Counted from the first letter of the stretch, positions 1-9,172 are shown. The stretch is 42,514 nucleotides of DNA from JANRJY01 sp033763735 (GCA_033763735.1 JANRJY010000118.1:1-42514), one strand, 5' to 3'. Program-made: numbers and translations. Notes: a model not told the origin generated them from the sequence alone.

Positions 1-519
1 TATGTTGCAGGAAGTGGCAAGTTTGAAGATGTTTTTTATATGCTTGAACAAGCTATGGAAGAAAACCATAAGGTACTTATTTTTAGTCAGTTTGTAAAGC
101 ATTTGTCCATTTTCAGACATCATATGGAAGAAAAAGATATCTCATATTGTTATCTAGATGGATCTACTACCAATAGACAAGAAGAAGTCAATCGTTTCCA
201 GAATACACCTTCTATTCAAGTGTTTTTGATTTCATTAAAAGCAGGTGGCGTTGGGCTTAATTTAACGGCTGCAGATTATGTATTTATATTGGACCCTTGG
301 TGGAACCCGGCAGTAGAAGCACAGGCTATTGACAGAGCACACCGAATTGGACAAGATAAAACCGTGTTTACTTATAAATTCATCACCAAAAATTCGGTTG
401 AAGAAAAGATTTTGATGCTTCAAAATAAGAAAAAAGCTTTGGCAGGAGGCTTGATTTCAAATGAAGAAACATTTGTAAAATCATTAAGTAAAGAAGACAT
501 TGAAATGATATTAAGCTGA
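1..519 (+). CDS. SNF2-family DEAD/DEAH-like helicase, C-terminal part (cut by window edge)
   Basis: The reading frame is open from base 1, so the gene starts outside the window and only the last ~172 codons are present. What remains is the second RecA-like (Helicase_C) lobe. It contains a VLIFSQF strand, the LDGST segment, LKAGGVGLNLTAAD (motif V region), and DPWWNPAVEAQAIDRAHRIGQ (motif VI with its arginine fingers). It ends in the usual SNF2 tail VEEKILMLQNKKKALA. SNF2 proteins are ATP-driven double-stranded DNA translocases. Bacterial members are large (about 900-1200 residues) and often carry an N-terminal SWIM zinc finger, which would lie upstream and cannot be checked here. The target is unknown. 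Family assignment is secure; role is not. Confidence 0.93.
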   Translation, partial: YVAGSGKFEDVFYMLEQAMEENHKVLIFSQFVKHLSIFRHHMEEKDISYCYLDGSTTNRQEEVNRFQNTPSIQVFLISLKAGGVGLNLTAADYVFILDPWWNPAVEAQAIDRAHRIGQDKTVFTYKFITKNSVEEKILMLQNKKKALAGGLISNEETFVKSLSKEDIEMILS

Positions 520-604
520 TATAAAATTATCCTCTTTGTATGTTTTTAATAAAAAATCACTAAAAATTAATAGAGATTTAGATAATTACTTGATTATTAA
601 CCTA

Positions 605-612
605 TACTTTTG
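605..612 (+). promoter_or_regulatory. Candidate Bacteroidota -7 element (TAnnTTTG)
   Basis: TACTTTTG matches the Bacteroidota -7 consensus TAnnTTTG and lies 46 bases before the start of the TPR gene. The only TTG nearby (590-592) is too close (12 bases) to be a standard -33 box, so the call rests on the -7 match and position alone. Confidence 0.35.
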
Positions 613-658
613 CAAATCATCATAATTCAAAATAAGCGAAGCATAAAGTAATTTTTCA

Positions 659-1492
659 ATGATAAGAACGCTATTTATTTTATCTGCGATTTTTTTATTT
701 TTTGGGAAATCATATTGTCAGTCTTCAGGCGATAATTATGATAAAGGCAGAGCAGCTTTTGAAGTGGGCAACTTTGAATCCTGTGTGCAGTATATGGATG
801 AAGCCATAAAATCAAAACCAAATTGGGATAAGGCTTTATTTTTCAGAGGAAAAGCACATTTGGAACTTGGCAATTATAACGAAGCACTTGATAATTTTAA
901 TCAGGCAGTAACCATTCATCCGCATGACCCTGAATATTATTATTACCGGGCACGATGTGAGTGGCGATTGAAACGAACTAAAGGCGCAATTGAAGATTTG
1001 GAAAAAGCATTGGAATATAATCCCAGCCATTTTGAAGCATATCAAACTTTAGGAGACTTGTATTTGGAACTTAGGATATATGCTCAGGCAAAGAAATACT
1101 TCGATAAAGCGGTTTCGCTTAATCCTAATTTTATTCCTAAAACATTCCGCCACCAACAAACAAATAATAATAAAGAAGATTATCAGATTGCTATGCTAGA
1201 GTTTAACCGCGAAATTGAAGAAAGTCCCAAAAATGGCGAAGCATATTTTAATCGTGGGTTGCTCAAAGAAATGGTTTTTGACAACAATGGTGCCATGAAA
1301 GATTTTACAAAGGCGGTGGAGTATGACACTACCCTCAAAATTGTATATTATTATCGGTCCGTAATCAAAACCAATCTGAGAGATTACAAAGGCGCATATG
1401 AAGATTTGAGTATGTTTTTAAAAAGATATCCCGGTGATATGGAGGGAATTAAGCATCAAATTGAGCTTAAAAAACAACTAAAAATAAAATAA
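659..1492 (+). CDS. Secreted tetratricopeptide-repeat protein
   Basis: The 277-residue protein starts with a Sec signal peptide (hydrophobic stretch at residues 4-16, then SYCQ) and otherwise consists of TPR units. These lie at about 24-57, 58-91, 92-125, 126-159, 194-227 and 228-261, with typical pairs such as 'FFRGKAHLELGNYNEAL' and 'YFNRGLLKEMVFDNNGAM'. A Gln/Asn-rich linker (about 164-172) separates the first four repeats from the last two. TPR arrays are protein-binding scaffolds; nothing in the sequence identifies the partner. The methyltransferase start follows five bases after the stop, suggesting co-transcription. A periplasmic or envelope location is inferred from the signal peptide. 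Confidence 0.85.
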   Translation: MIRTLFILSAIFLFFGKSYCQSSGDNYDKGRAAFEVGNFESCVQYMDEAIKSKPNWDKALFFRGKAHLELGNYNEALDNFNQAVTIHPHDPEYYYYRARCEWRLKRTKGAIEDLEKALEYNPSHFEAYQTLGDLYLELRIYAQAKKYFDKAVSLNPNFIPKTFRHQQTNNNKEDYQIAMLEFNREIEESPKNGEAYFNRGLLKEMVFDNNGAMKDFTKAVEYDTTLKIVYYYRSVIKTNLRDYKGAYEDLSMFLKRYPGDMEGIKHQIELKKQLKIK

Positions 1493-1497
1493 TTTTT

Positions 1498-2346
1498 ATG
1501 TCAGATATTCCGGTTCTGATTAATTTAAGTTTACCACTAATTCCATCAAATCTTAATTTAGTAAAGGTCCCAAATTTGATTGAGGTAAATGCAAAAACAA
1601 ATACTTTCGGGAAAATACAAGTTAATGACAATGAATGGTATTTGTCGCATGACCCTGTAAATGACTTTTGGTGGGTAAACCCACGACCGGAACCAAAGTT
1701 TTACGAAATATTATACACCAAACTTTTTTATTCAAGCCCTATATCAGAACAGTTTGGTTATGCTTCACTTGAAATTGATGGCACTCGCAGAACCGAAAAA
1801 GCAAAGAAAAACTGGTCCGATATTTATGAGCATATTTCAATAAAAAACAAAGGACGCTTATTTGAAATTGGTTGTGGTTCTGGTGAATTTTTGTTGGAAG
1901 CCAAAAATCAAGGATGGCATTATGTAGAAGGTAATGAACTGGAATTACAATCTGCTAAACTTGCGATAGACAAAGGACTAAACATTGACACAGGTTTTTT
2001 TGAAAATTATCAGTTAAACAAAAAACCTTTATTCGATATGTTATTTGCCGATAATGTAATTGAGCATACAATGAATCCAATATTGTTTTTAGAAAAATGC
2101 AATCAAATATTGACTAAAAATGGGCTATTGGTGCTACGCCTGCCTGATACGCAATCATTCGGACCAACATTAAAATTAATTGATCACACGTATCATTTCA
2201 CTCGCAAATCAATTGAATTATTCCTTAATAAAGCAGGGTTTGGAAATACAATTATTTTTTACTCTGGTACTTACAAAGGATCAAAGTTTGAAATGGACCC
2301 AAAGCAACGTATTGAAAACATGACAGTTATTTCTCATAAAATTTAG
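1498..2346 (+). CDS. Class I SAM-dependent methyltransferase
   Basis: The 282-residue protein has a Rossmann methyltransferase core. Motif I is FEIGCGSGEFL around residues 122-132, the acidic end of beta-2 is EGNELE, and the motif IV/post-I region is FDMLFADNVIEHTMNP. The later segment LVLRLPDTQS followed by HTYHFTRKSIELFLNKAGF is typical of the Methyltransf_11/23 type, where His/Phe residues near the C-terminus precede a GF motif. The first ~110 residues form a separate N-terminal region (including HDPVNDFWWVNPRPEP) that may help bind substrate. The substrate is not evident; relatives act on lipids, sugars or small metabolites. The gene is probably co-transcribed with the TPR gene. Its 3' end overlaps the convergent holA by four bases. 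Confidence 0.85.
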   Translation: MSDIPVLINLSLPLIPSNLNLVKVPNLIEVNAKTNTFGKIQVNDNEWYLSHDPVNDFWWVNPRPEPKFYEILYTKLFYSSPISEQFGYASLEIDGTRRTEKAKKNWSDIYEHISIKNKGRLFEIGCGSGEFLLEAKNQGWHYVEGNELELQSAKLAIDKGLNIDTGFFENYQLNKKPLFDMLFADNVIEHTMNPILFLEKCNQILTKNGLLVLRLPDTQSFGPTLKLIDHTYHFTRKSIELFLNKAGFGNTIIFYSGTYKGSKFEMDPKQRIENMTVISHKI

Positions 2347-3404
2347 TGCAATATTTTGAAAATCAATTCTTTCATGATTTCATAATCATCCATACTTCCC
2401 GAATCCACACCCTTACTTCTCATATCAGCTTCACGCAGGTAAGAGAAAAAAGATAACACTTTTTCATCGGAATAATTTTTGGAAGCCATCAAATATTCTT
2501 TAGCAATAAAAGGAGGAACTCCTACTACTTTTGATGCTTCAAATTCATCTTTAGGTTTATTGCTTTTAATAAGTAATATTTTAGTGAAATATGTGAACAA
2601 ACTACCCAATACTAATGGCAAAAGATTGTCTTTTTTGTTTTCCGAAAAATATTGAATGATTTTATTGCATTTCAACACATCTTTTCTCGAAAGTGCATTT
2701 TGAAGTTCAAATACATTATATTCCTTGCTGATTCCCACATACTTATGTACAATATCTTCAGTAATAGTGGTTTTTTCTTTTAGATTAATAATGATTTTAT
2801 CAATTTCATTACTTAATCTGGACAAATTATTACCAACACACTCTGCCAACAATCTGCTTGCATTTTCAGCAATTGTATGTCCTTTTGAACTGCAAACACT
2901 GGTGATCCATGCAGGCAGCTTATCATCATATAGACCTTTGGAGGTAAACAACAATCCCTTTTCTTCTATAACTTTTGGCAGAGGCTTTCGGCCATCCAGA
3001 GTTTTGTATTTATAGGCAAAAACCAAAATGGTGCTATCCAGGGGATTTTTGGCATATTCAAGCAAAGGAATAAATTCAATTTCTTTCCCTCCTATTTTAT
3101 TTTTTATCACTTTATCAATATCCTTTAGTTCGTTGGCTTCCTTTACAAGTACAAGTTGCTTAGGTGCCATCATCGGAAATCTTTTGGCATTGGTTATTAC
3201 CGTGTTAATGTCTACATCTTTACCATACAAAACAGTTTGATTAAATCCTTTGTCAGCTTCACTTAACAAATGTTTTTCAATATAACTGCTGATTAAATCA
3301 ATATAATAAGGTTCCTCTCCTTGTAAAAAAATGATAGGCCAGGTTTTACCTGATTTTAGCTCTTTTAAAATTTCTTCTGCTGTTAAGGGTGCTGAGTTTG
3401 CCAT
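2343..3404 (-). CDS. holA: DNA polymerase III subunit delta (clamp loader)
   Basis: The 353-residue length fits HolA (about 340). The N-terminal AAA+-like domain shows the delta hallmark 'FLQGEEPYYIDLISSYIEKHLL', followed by 'FNQTVLYGKD' and 'AKRFPMMAPKQLVLVKEANEL'. The middle carries 'RLLAECVGNNLSRLSNEIDKIIINL', the conserved helical stretch in which delta lacks Walker motifs. The C-terminal collar helices follow ('LSFFSYLREADMRSKGVDSG'). In the clamp loader delta opens the beta sliding clamp. The gene is monocistronic here: it converges with the methyltransferase gene (four-base overlap) and diverges from the hemolysin-family gene across a 138-base AT-rich gap. Confidence 0.93.
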   Translation of the reverse strand: MANSAPLTAEEILKELKSGKTWPIIFLQGEEPYYIDLISSYIEKHLLSEADKGFNQTVLYGKDVDINTVITNAKRFPMMAPKQLVLVKEANELKDIDKVIKNKIGGKEIEFIPLLEYAKNPLDSTILVFAYKYKTLDGRKPLPKVIEEKGLLFTSKGLYDDKLPAWITSVCSSKGHTIAENASRLLAECVGNNLSRLSNEIDKIIINLKEKTTITEDIVHKYVGISKEYNVFELQNALSRKDVLKCNKIIQYFSENKKDNLLPLVLGSLFTYFTKILLIKSNKPKDEFEASKVVGVPPFIAKEYLMASKNYSDEKVLSFFSYLREADMRSKGVDSGSMDDYEIMKELIFKILH

Positions 3405-3542
3405 ATTTATTTTGCCATAAATGTAACTTTTTTATAAAAAATAAGTATTTTGTATTTGAAAATTGAAATTTTTCTTAATTTCACACTATGGATTCCGAGC
3501 AGAATAAAACATTCTCCCACAAAACATTAGCCCTAATTTCGT

Positions 3543-4844
3543 ATGCTTTTTGATGTATTCCTTGTCGCAGTCCTAATAAGTTTGAACGCTTTTTTTGTGA
3601 TATCCGAATTTTCTATGGTTCGTGTGCGCTCATCATTTGTAGAATTAAAAGCCAATGAAGGCAATCGAAATGCCAAAGTTGTTCAAAAAGTTCATACCAA
3701 TATGAATGCCTATTTATCAGCAACTCAGTTGGGTATTACACTTTCAAGTCTTGCTTTGGGTTGGATTGGTGAGGAAGCAGCCAGCGATATCATAACAAAG
3801 TTTCTACATATTATAGGCATTGAACAAGGTAGTGAAATAGCTGAGGCGGTTACCATTCCGGTTTCATTTTTCGCCATTACGTTTTTTCACATCATTTTAG
3901 GTGAGCAATTGCCTAAAACTATGGGAATTCAACATTCTGATAAAGTTTCATTTGCTATAGCGCAACCTATGCAATTGTTTTACAGCATTTTCAGACCCCT
4001 TATTTGGATACTTAATACGGCCTCCAATTTATTGATAAAAGCTATTGGTGGAACCCCTTTGAATATTCATGAAGAGCATACAACAGAGGAACTAAAAATG
4101 CTCATTGATAAAGGTAAAGAATCAGGAGCCATTCACGAAGAAGAACACGAATTAATCGAAAATGTGTTTTCATTTAATGAAACTACTGTTAAACAAATTA
4201 TGGTACCTCGTACCAAAATGGTTGCCATTGAAGCAAGCACAGACGATGACAAAATTATGCAAATCATCGAAAACGAAGGTTTTTCGCGTATGCCGGTTTA
4301 TAAAGGCAATATAGATGAAGTTGTGGGCATAATAAGTGCTAAAGACATTTTAAAAATGACTAGCAAAGGCGAAACTATCGTATTGAGCAACCACCTTCGC
4401 CCTGCATACTTTATTCCCGAAACCAAAAAAATCGGTGCTTTATTAAAGGATTTTCAAAAGAAAAGACTACACCTTGCTATAGTAGTTGATGAGTTTGGAG
4501 GCACAGCAGGTATTGTAACAATGGAAGATGTTATTGAAGAACTCGTAGGGGAAATTCGTGATGAAGACGATGATGATGAAAAGGCACCTATTGAACACAT
4601 CAGTGATTCCGAATACATTGTTTCGGGTTCTGTACAAATTTCTGAAGTAAATGATATTCTAAGATATCCACTTCCACAAAATGACGCCTATGAAACCGTT
4701 GGTGGATTGATTCAGTATATTTTTGGTCGTATTCCTGAATTGAATGAAGAAAAAGATTTCAAAGGATACAAATTCACCATTCTTCAGGTAAATAAAGTAG
4801 CAGAATTAGTTAAAATTACGGAGTTACTTAAGAAAGACGATTAA
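3543..4844 (+). CDS. Hemolysin-family CNNM/CBS/CorC transporter-associated membrane protein
   Basis: The 433-residue protein has the three-part layout of the TlyC/CorB/UPF0053 group. The CNNM (DUF21) membrane domain lies at about 1-190 with hydrophobic segments near 3-22, 58-80, 98-122 and 135-160, including the signature ISEFSMVRVRSS and GEQLPKTMGI. A CBS pair follows at about 205-335 (MVPRTKMVAIEAS; VDEFGGTAGIVTMEDVIEELVGEI). The CorC_HlyC domain is at about 345-430 (YIVSGSVQISEVNDIL). Relatives are linked to Mg2+/Co2+ efflux or to membrane integrity; the hemolysin name is historical. In Bacteroidota the gliding protein GldE belongs to this superfamily, but nothing here (no gldD neighbour) supports that role. 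Confidence 0.9.
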   Translation: MLFDVFLVAVLISLNAFFVISEFSMVRVRSSFVELKANEGNRNAKVVQKVHTNMNAYLSATQLGITLSSLALGWIGEEAASDIITKFLHIIGIEQGSEIAEAVTIPVSFFAITFFHIILGEQLPKTMGIQHSDKVSFAIAQPMQLFYSIFRPLIWILNTASNLLIKAIGGTPLNIHEEHTTEELKMLIDKGKESGAIHEEEHELIENVFSFNETTVKQIMVPRTKMVAIEASTDDDKIMQIIENEGFSRMPVYKGNIDEVVGIISAKDILKMTSKGETIVLSNHLRPAYFIPETKKIGALLKDFQKKRLHLAIVVDEFGGTAGIVTMEDVIEELVGEIRDEDDDDEKAPIEHISDSEYIVSGSVQISEVNDILRYPLPQNDAYETVGGLIQYIFGRIPELNEEKDFKGYKFTILQVNKVAELVKITELLKKDD

Positions 4845-4865
4845 TTCATTTTTAAGAAGTCTGGC

Positions 4866-6071
4866 TTAAAACTTATAATAGCTCTGATACGTTGCTAAGT
4901 CTTTATCACCTCTTCCTGATAAAGAAATTACTACTACTTCATTAGTTTTTGCACCCAAATAATCCAAAGCAGCCAATGCGTGTGAACTTTCAATAGCAGG
5001 GATAATTCCTTCAAGTTGACTTAAAAGCAAACCGGCATCCATAGCCTCCTTATCGGTAATTGAATAAAATGTGCCTCGTTTGGTATCGTACAAGTGTGCA
5101 TGCAATGGTCCAATTCCCGGATAGTCCAAACCTGCGGAAATGGAATGTGGCTCCATTATTTGTCCGTCAGCGGTTTGCATAAGTAATGTTTTACAAGCAT
5201 GAATTACACCTATAGTTCCTAGTTTTAAAGTAGCTGCCGATCGTCCACTATTTACCCCTTCCCCAGCAGCTTCAGCTCCTATTATTTTAACTTCCGGATT
5301 ATCAAGGAAATGATAAAATGTACCCGCTGCGTTGCTGCCTCCACCAATACAAGCCATTACATAGTCCGGGTTTTCTTTTCCTGTTTTTTCAAGAAGTTGA
5401 GATTTAATCTCTCTGCTAATTACCGATTGAAACCTCGTTACCATATCCGGATAAGGGTGTGGACCAATGGCTGAACCGATAATATAATGGGTATCAACCG
5501 GATTATTGATCCAGTCTCTGATGGCTTCATTGGTGGCATCTTTTAGAGTTTTGCTTCCACAGGTTGCCGGGCGAACTGTGGCACCCAACATTTTCATTCT
5601 CTGCACATTAGGTGCTTGACGTTGAATATCTACTTCACCCATATATACCACGCATTCCATACCCATAAGTGCGCACACGGTTGCAGTAGCTACCCCATGC
5701 TGTCCGGCACCTGTTTCGGCAATGATTCGATGCTTTCCAAGTCGCTTTGCTAACAGTATTTGACCTATTGTGTTATTTACTTTATGTGCACCGGTATGGC
5801 ATAAGTCCTCTCTTTTTAGGTAAATATTGGTTTTGTGATGTTCCGAAAGTCGTTTGGCGTAATATAATGGTGTAGGACGACCTACATAATCGGTCAATAA
5901 ATTTTGAAATTCTTTTTGAAATTCTTCTGAATAAATAATGGACAAATAAGTAGTTCGGAGTTCTTCTACATTAGGAAAAAGCATTTCCGGAATATATGCA
6001 CCACCAAATTTGCCATAGTAACCATCTGCATTCGGTTCGAAAAGTTTGGTAGTTGCGTCATTTAATTCCAT
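4866..6071 (-). CDS. trpB: Tryptophan synthase beta chain
   Basis: The 401-residue protein is close to TrpB family length (about 400). The PLP lysine is K97 in HTGAHKVNN and the catalytic glutamate is E119 in AETGAGQHG, both offset by ten from Salmonella TrpB K87/E109. The phosphate-binding loop GGGSNAAG is at 243-250. It condenses indole and L-serine to L-tryptophan, normally with TrpA. No trpA or other trp gene is adjacent: the neighbours are a hemolysin-family gene (convergent) and a GH36 gene (divergent, ~100 bases away). The trp pathway is therefore either dispersed or this is a solitary copy. The N-terminus MELNDATTKLFEPNADGYYGKFGGAY is the classical TrpB1 form rather than the longer TrpB2 form. 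Confidence 0.96.
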   Translation of the reverse strand: MELNDATTKLFEPNADGYYGKFGGAYIPEMLFPNVEELRTTYLSIIYSEEFQKEFQNLLTDYVGRPTPLYYAKRLSEHHKTNIYLKREDLCHTGAHKVNNTIGQILLAKRLGKHRIIAETGAGQHGVATATVCALMGMECVVYMGEVDIQRQAPNVQRMKMLGATVRPATCGSKTLKDATNEAIRDWINNPVDTHYIIGSAIGPHPYPDMVTRFQSVISREIKSQLLEKTGKENPDYVMACIGGGSNAAGTFYHFLDNPEVKIIGAEAAGEGVNSGRSAATLKLGTIGVIHACKTLLMQTADGQIMEPHSISAGLDYPGIGPLHAHLYDTKRGTFYSITDKEAMDAGLLLSQLEGIIPAIESSHALAALDYLGAKTNEVVVISLSGRGDKDLATYQSYYKF

Positions 6072-6172
6072 TTCCTTTCTTTAATTTACTTTTATTACAT
6101 TAATTTAACACCAAATGTTTAATAAAAATGTTTTTAACCTACTTGACAAAGCAAATTAATCCATTTTAACTA

Positions 6173-8218
6173 ATGAAACGAAGAACTTTTACGCAAAAAT
6201 CAATTATTGGAACAGGTGCTATGCTCTTAGCCCCTTCTTTTTTTAATACAACTAATGCCGAATTATTAAATGGATTTGATGAAAACATCAAACCCGTTTG
6301 GAAAATTAATGCAGATGGTTCCATCGATCTGACTTTTTCAACCATAAAATTAAAAGGTATTTATCCTGCAATTGATAATATACCCATAAAAGCTATTCAA
6401 TTAAAAATAGATTCTAATTCTGTTAGTTATGTTTTAACTGATTGCACTATTAAATTGAGCATTTTAGAAGAAAACGAACTATTGAAAATCAAATCTTCCA
6501 TTGAAGGATTAGAAATAGCACCACACTGGTTTCAACCCATTGGCAATGCTGAAATTATAGGTTTGAACAAATTTTATTATCAAGGACTTGGATTTGCCGG
6601 ACCATCCGGATGGGCTCCAATTACAGAAACCCCTTATAAAACCCCTGTCAAAACCGAAAATGGTGGGGATGAAAACTGGATACTTGAAAGTTATTTGGTT
6701 TCAGGATTAATGGCTGCCGATGGCAGTTCGGTAGCTATAGCAGCACTTGACCATCGCAATTATTTGCAAAAATCAACCTTACATAATGACCAAAAAAGGT
6801 GGGGATTAATTAATCGTCATTTGCTCCATGAACAAATATATTTTCAATCAGAGTTTTCAACAGAAAATATTCCTATCCCATCCAGAAAATTGGAATTGCC
6901 TGATTTGGTGTTTGTTTCTAACAAATCAGCCTGGGCTTCAATGACGAAAATGGCTGATTTAATTGCCACTGAAATGCAAATAAAACCTATGAAAGCACCT
7001 CGTTATCATTGGTGCAGCTGGTATATCAAAGGTAAGGAATTCTCGTTTGCCGATTTGAAAAATTTTTATGCAGATGTTGAAAAACAAAATCCAAGGCCAA
7101 CTTTCCAGACTGTTCAAATTGATGATGGACATCAAAAATGGTATGGCGATTGGCTAGATTATCGTCCCGAAGTTTGGCCCAATGGATTAAAACCGGCTTT
7201 TGAATTGATTAAAAGCAAAGGACAAGCTGCCGGAGTATGGATAGGCGCTTTTATGGTACACAAAAAAAGTAAGTTGTTTGCAGAGCATCCACAATGGATT
7301 CTGGAAAGAAAGGATGGTACTTTTATTGAAGAATTTGGAGGTGATTGTGTCATTTTGGATACCAGTCACCCCGATGCAATGGCATATATTCGAAACGTAT
7401 TCCGCCAAATGCGCAAAGATGGAGCAACTTTTTACAAAACAGACTTTATGGATTGGGGACTGCAAGATTCGGTAGTAGTTAAAAGACATCAACCAGGCAA
7501 AACCAGTGTACAATACTATAGAGAAACTTTACAAGCAATCAGAGAGGAAATTGGTCCGGAAAGCTATTGGCTGGCTTGCATTTCACCTTTTGCTCCCTTT
7601 TTGGGATTTGCCGATGGTGTAAGAGCTGCCAATGACACTACGGAAGAATGGTCGGGCAATATTATTAATGCCATTAATCAGATGAGTGCCTTACAGTATT
7701 CCAACAACAAGTTATTTCAAACCGATCCGGATGTGATGTATTTGAATAACAAAATATTTAAATATACCGACACTGAAATTCAGTCATTTGCATACTTCTG
7801 TGGCATCATGGGAGGGAGTGTAAATACTTCCGATTGGTTAAATGATAGTGAGTCTGTAAAGCTTTGGCGCTTTTTGGCACCTGCAGAAAAAATTTCTCAG
7901 GCAACCCTTCCGTTTTGGACAGAAAATAAAACTATTTGTGTGGCCGTTCGAAAATATGAATCCATCAATGCGTATGGCGTACTGTTGTTAAATACTACTA
8001 ATAAAATGCAAAAGGATTCATTTGAAATGAACGATTTAGTTGGGTTACCTCTGGCTCATGTGTACAAATGGAATCATTTTGGATCGGGATATATCAATCA
8101 AAAAAATAGTTTAGAAACCACTCTTGCACCACATGAAAGTGCATTGTATTTTATTTCAGCAGTAAAAAAAGCCCCGGATGCCAATTTGACCATTGGGGGG
8201 AAGGTTTGGGTGGGATAG
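6173..8218 (+). CDS. GH36-type glycoside hydrolase (alpha-galactosidase-like), Tat-exported
   Basis: The 681-residue protein opens with a twin-arginine signal (KRRTFTQ, then a hydrophobic run to about residue 25). An N-terminal beta-sandwich (about 30-270) precedes a TIM barrel with GH-D clan signatures. These are RYHWCSWYI, VQIDDGHQKWYGDW, WPNGLKP, the nucleophile D424 in YKTDFMDW (KxD motif), and the acid/base candidate D488 in GVRAAND (RxxxD motif). A C-terminal beta domain completes it. GH36 enzymes retain alpha-linked galactose or N-acetylgalactosamine; GH27/31-like or raffinose-synthase-like specificities cannot be excluded. It diverges from trpB and is followed by a palindrome at 8230-8250 that could end transcription. 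Confidence 0.86.
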   Translation: MKRRTFTQKSIIGTGAMLLAPSFFNTTNAELLNGFDENIKPVWKINADGSIDLTFSTIKLKGIYPAIDNIPIKAIQLKIDSNSVSYVLTDCTIKLSILEENELLKIKSSIEGLEIAPHWFQPIGNAEIIGLNKFYYQGLGFAGPSGWAPITETPYKTPVKTENGGDENWILESYLVSGLMAADGSSVAIAALDHRNYLQKSTLHNDQKRWGLINRHLLHEQIYFQSEFSTENIPIPSRKLELPDLVFVSNKSAWASMTKMADLIATEMQIKPMKAPRYHWCSWYIKGKEFSFADLKNFYADVEKQNPRPTFQTVQIDDGHQKWYGDWLDYRPEVWPNGLKPAFELIKSKGQAAGVWIGAFMVHKKSKLFAEHPQWILERKDGTFIEEFGGDCVILDTSHPDAMAYIRNVFRQMRKDGATFYKTDFMDWGLQDSVVVKRHQPGKTSVQYYRETLQAIREEIGPESYWLACISPFAPFLGFADGVRAANDTTEEWSGNIINAINQMSALQYSNNKLFQTDPDVMYLNNKIFKYTDTEIQSFAYFCGIMGGSVNTSDWLNDSESVKLWRFLAPAEKISQATLPFWTENKTICVAVRKYESINAYGVLLLNTTNKMQKDSFEMNDLVGLPLAHVYKWNHFGSGYINQKNSLETTLAPHESALYFISAVKKAPDANLTIGGKVWVG

Positions 8219-8229
8219 AATAAAACTTT

Positions 8230-8250
8230 GACAACTTTTTAAAAGTTGTC
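8230..8250. terminator. 21-base palindrome after the GH36 gene
   Basis: Arms GACAACTTTT (8230-8239) and AAAAGTTGTC (8241-8250) pair across one base. Its position 11 bases past the stop suggests a terminator for the GH36 gene. However, a longer version of the same palindrome recurs at 9227-9257 before the paralogous gene, so it may instead be part of the duplicated segment. Confidence 0.5.
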
Positions 8251-8310
8251 TAATCTCCTTTTGAAATATTTTTATTAATAATTCGCTAATTAAGCTAAAT
8301 CAGAAAACCT

Positions 8311-8448
8311 ATGAAATGGCTAACTATTATATTTCTTCTTATTACGTTTACCATTTTCGGACAATATATTGCGAAATTTGAAGACAAATTTTTTTCGAAA
8401 GGGGCATAAAGTCTTGATTTGGAAGGTGTGGATACCTTGGGACAAGAC
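8311..8448 (+). pseudogene. Truncated copy of the thioredoxin-fold gene at 9315
   Basis: From the ATG at 8311 the frame reads MKWLTIIFLLITFTIFGQYI, closely matching the N-terminus of the intact gene at 9315 (signal peptide plus KFFSKG). Codon 33 is TAA where the intact gene has TTG (Leu). Reading through, the same frame continues as SLDLEGVDTLGQD, and similarity then stops abruptly at 8448. The last 39 bases (8410-8448) are identical to 9414-9452, while the part before is clearly diverged. The copy lacks the CxxC region entirely, so it is a remnant. The upstream ~80 bases are also paralogous to those before 9315. Confidence 0.85.
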
Positions 8449-8622
8449 TTCTTCCTCGCTCTGTGTCCTCACAAAGCGAAACATACTAAAATCCTTCTTA
8501 ATAAGGACTTCGGTAGGTGAAAACATTTTAGTTTTGATTCCTTTATGGGGACCAAGCGCAGATTGCAAATTATCAGAATAATTTGTAACTTGACATTGAA
8601 ATGTTATTTGTAGATTTTATAT
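8449..8622. other. Intergenic stretch with a repeat-like segment (8449-8493)
   Basis: No convincing gene is present between the gene remnant and the DUF433 start. The segment 8453-8490 resembles 9176-9214 after the DUF5615 gene at roughly three of four bases. Read on the minus strand the two copies give similar peptides (MFRFVRTQSEEE and MFRFEMTQSKEE), which I take as reading through a non-coding interspersed repeat. The remainder (about 8494-8622) is AT-rich and holds the presumed promoter of the toxin-antitoxin pair, with no exact consensus box. Confidence 0.5.
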
Positions 8623-8856
8623 ATGGACAGACAAGTAATAAATATAGATAAAGATATTTTAGGTGGAACACCAGTTTTTTTTGGCACAAGGGTTCCAATA
8701 AAAAACCTATTTGATTATTTAGAAACAGGAGAGTCTATCGAAGTTTTTCTTGACGACTTTGATGGCGTTTCTAAAAGTCAAGTGGTAAGACTTCTTGAAA
8801 TGTCGCAAAAATTGATTGAGACTTCTACTAATATTTTGAATGAAAATTTTGCTTGA
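8623..8856 (+). CDS. DUF433-family antitoxin
   Basis: The 77-residue protein carries the DUF433 signature: 'ILGGTPVFFGTRVPIKNLFDYLETGESIEVFLDDF' followed by a helical 'VSKSQVVRLLEMSQKLI'. This small winged-helix-like family commonly pairs with PIN-like proteins as the antitoxin and DNA-binding partner. Its last 17 bases overlap the start of the DUF5615 gene in another frame, the usual arrangement of a translationally coupled toxin-antitoxin pair. It probably represses its own promoter (family knowledge; no operator identified). The pair lies between two copies of a duplicated segment. Confidence 0.88.
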   Translation: MDRQVINIDKDILGGTPVFFGTRVPIKNLFDYLETGESIEVFLDDFDGVSKSQVVRLLEMSQKLIETSTNILNENFA

Positions 8857-9172
8857 CGAGTGTGTAACAAAACGTCTAAAAAAATATTTGGAGGAATATG
8901 ATGTTTTTACTGTAAGTGAATTGGATCTTAATGGGATTAAAAATGGAAAATTAATGACCTTTTGTACTGAAAATAAGTTTGACATTTTATTGACAATTGA
9001 TAAAAACTTAATGTTTCAACAAAACCTTGAAAAATATCCCGTAACTATTGTGGTTTTGAATGCCTCTACTAGTAAAATTGAAGAACATGTTAAATTCTTA
9101 CCTTCGTTTAAGTTACAAATTAACGAATTCGAAAAAAATAAAGCATATATCATAGATAAATATGTCGGGTAG
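8840..9172 (+). CDS. DUF5615-family PIN-like protein (putative toxin)
   Basis: The 110-residue protein begins MKILLDECVTKRLKKYLEEYDV and contains FDILLTIDKNLMFQQNL. These are the conserved acidic N-terminus (D7, E8) and the second acidic site (TIDKN) of the Mut7-C/DUF5615 PIN-like fold. PIN-like proteins are candidate metal-dependent ribonucleases; toxicity is inferred from the fold and the overlapping DUF433 partner. The start overlaps the antitoxin end by 17 bases. The overlapping start is supported because the LLDECV strand is at the family's normal N-terminal position. Confidence 0.86.
   Translation: MKILLDECVTKRLKKYLEEYDVFTVSELDLNGIKNGKLMTFCTENKFDILLTIDKNLMFQQNLEKYPVTIVVLNASTSKIEEHVKFLPSFKLQINEFEKNKAYIIDKYVG

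Noticed and set aside
3543..4844. Assignment as gliding protein GldE
   Set aside because: Same superfamily, but no gldD or other gliding gene is adjacent and the sequence fits the general CNNM/CorC group.
7159..7513. Overlapping frames on both strands inside the GH36 gene
   Set aside because: They lack domains and lie inside a gene with clear catalytic motifs; shadow frames.
8320..8568. Minus-strand frame of 82 codons over the gene remnant
   Set aside because: It is antisense to the decayed copy and partly reads a repeat; no recognisable domain.
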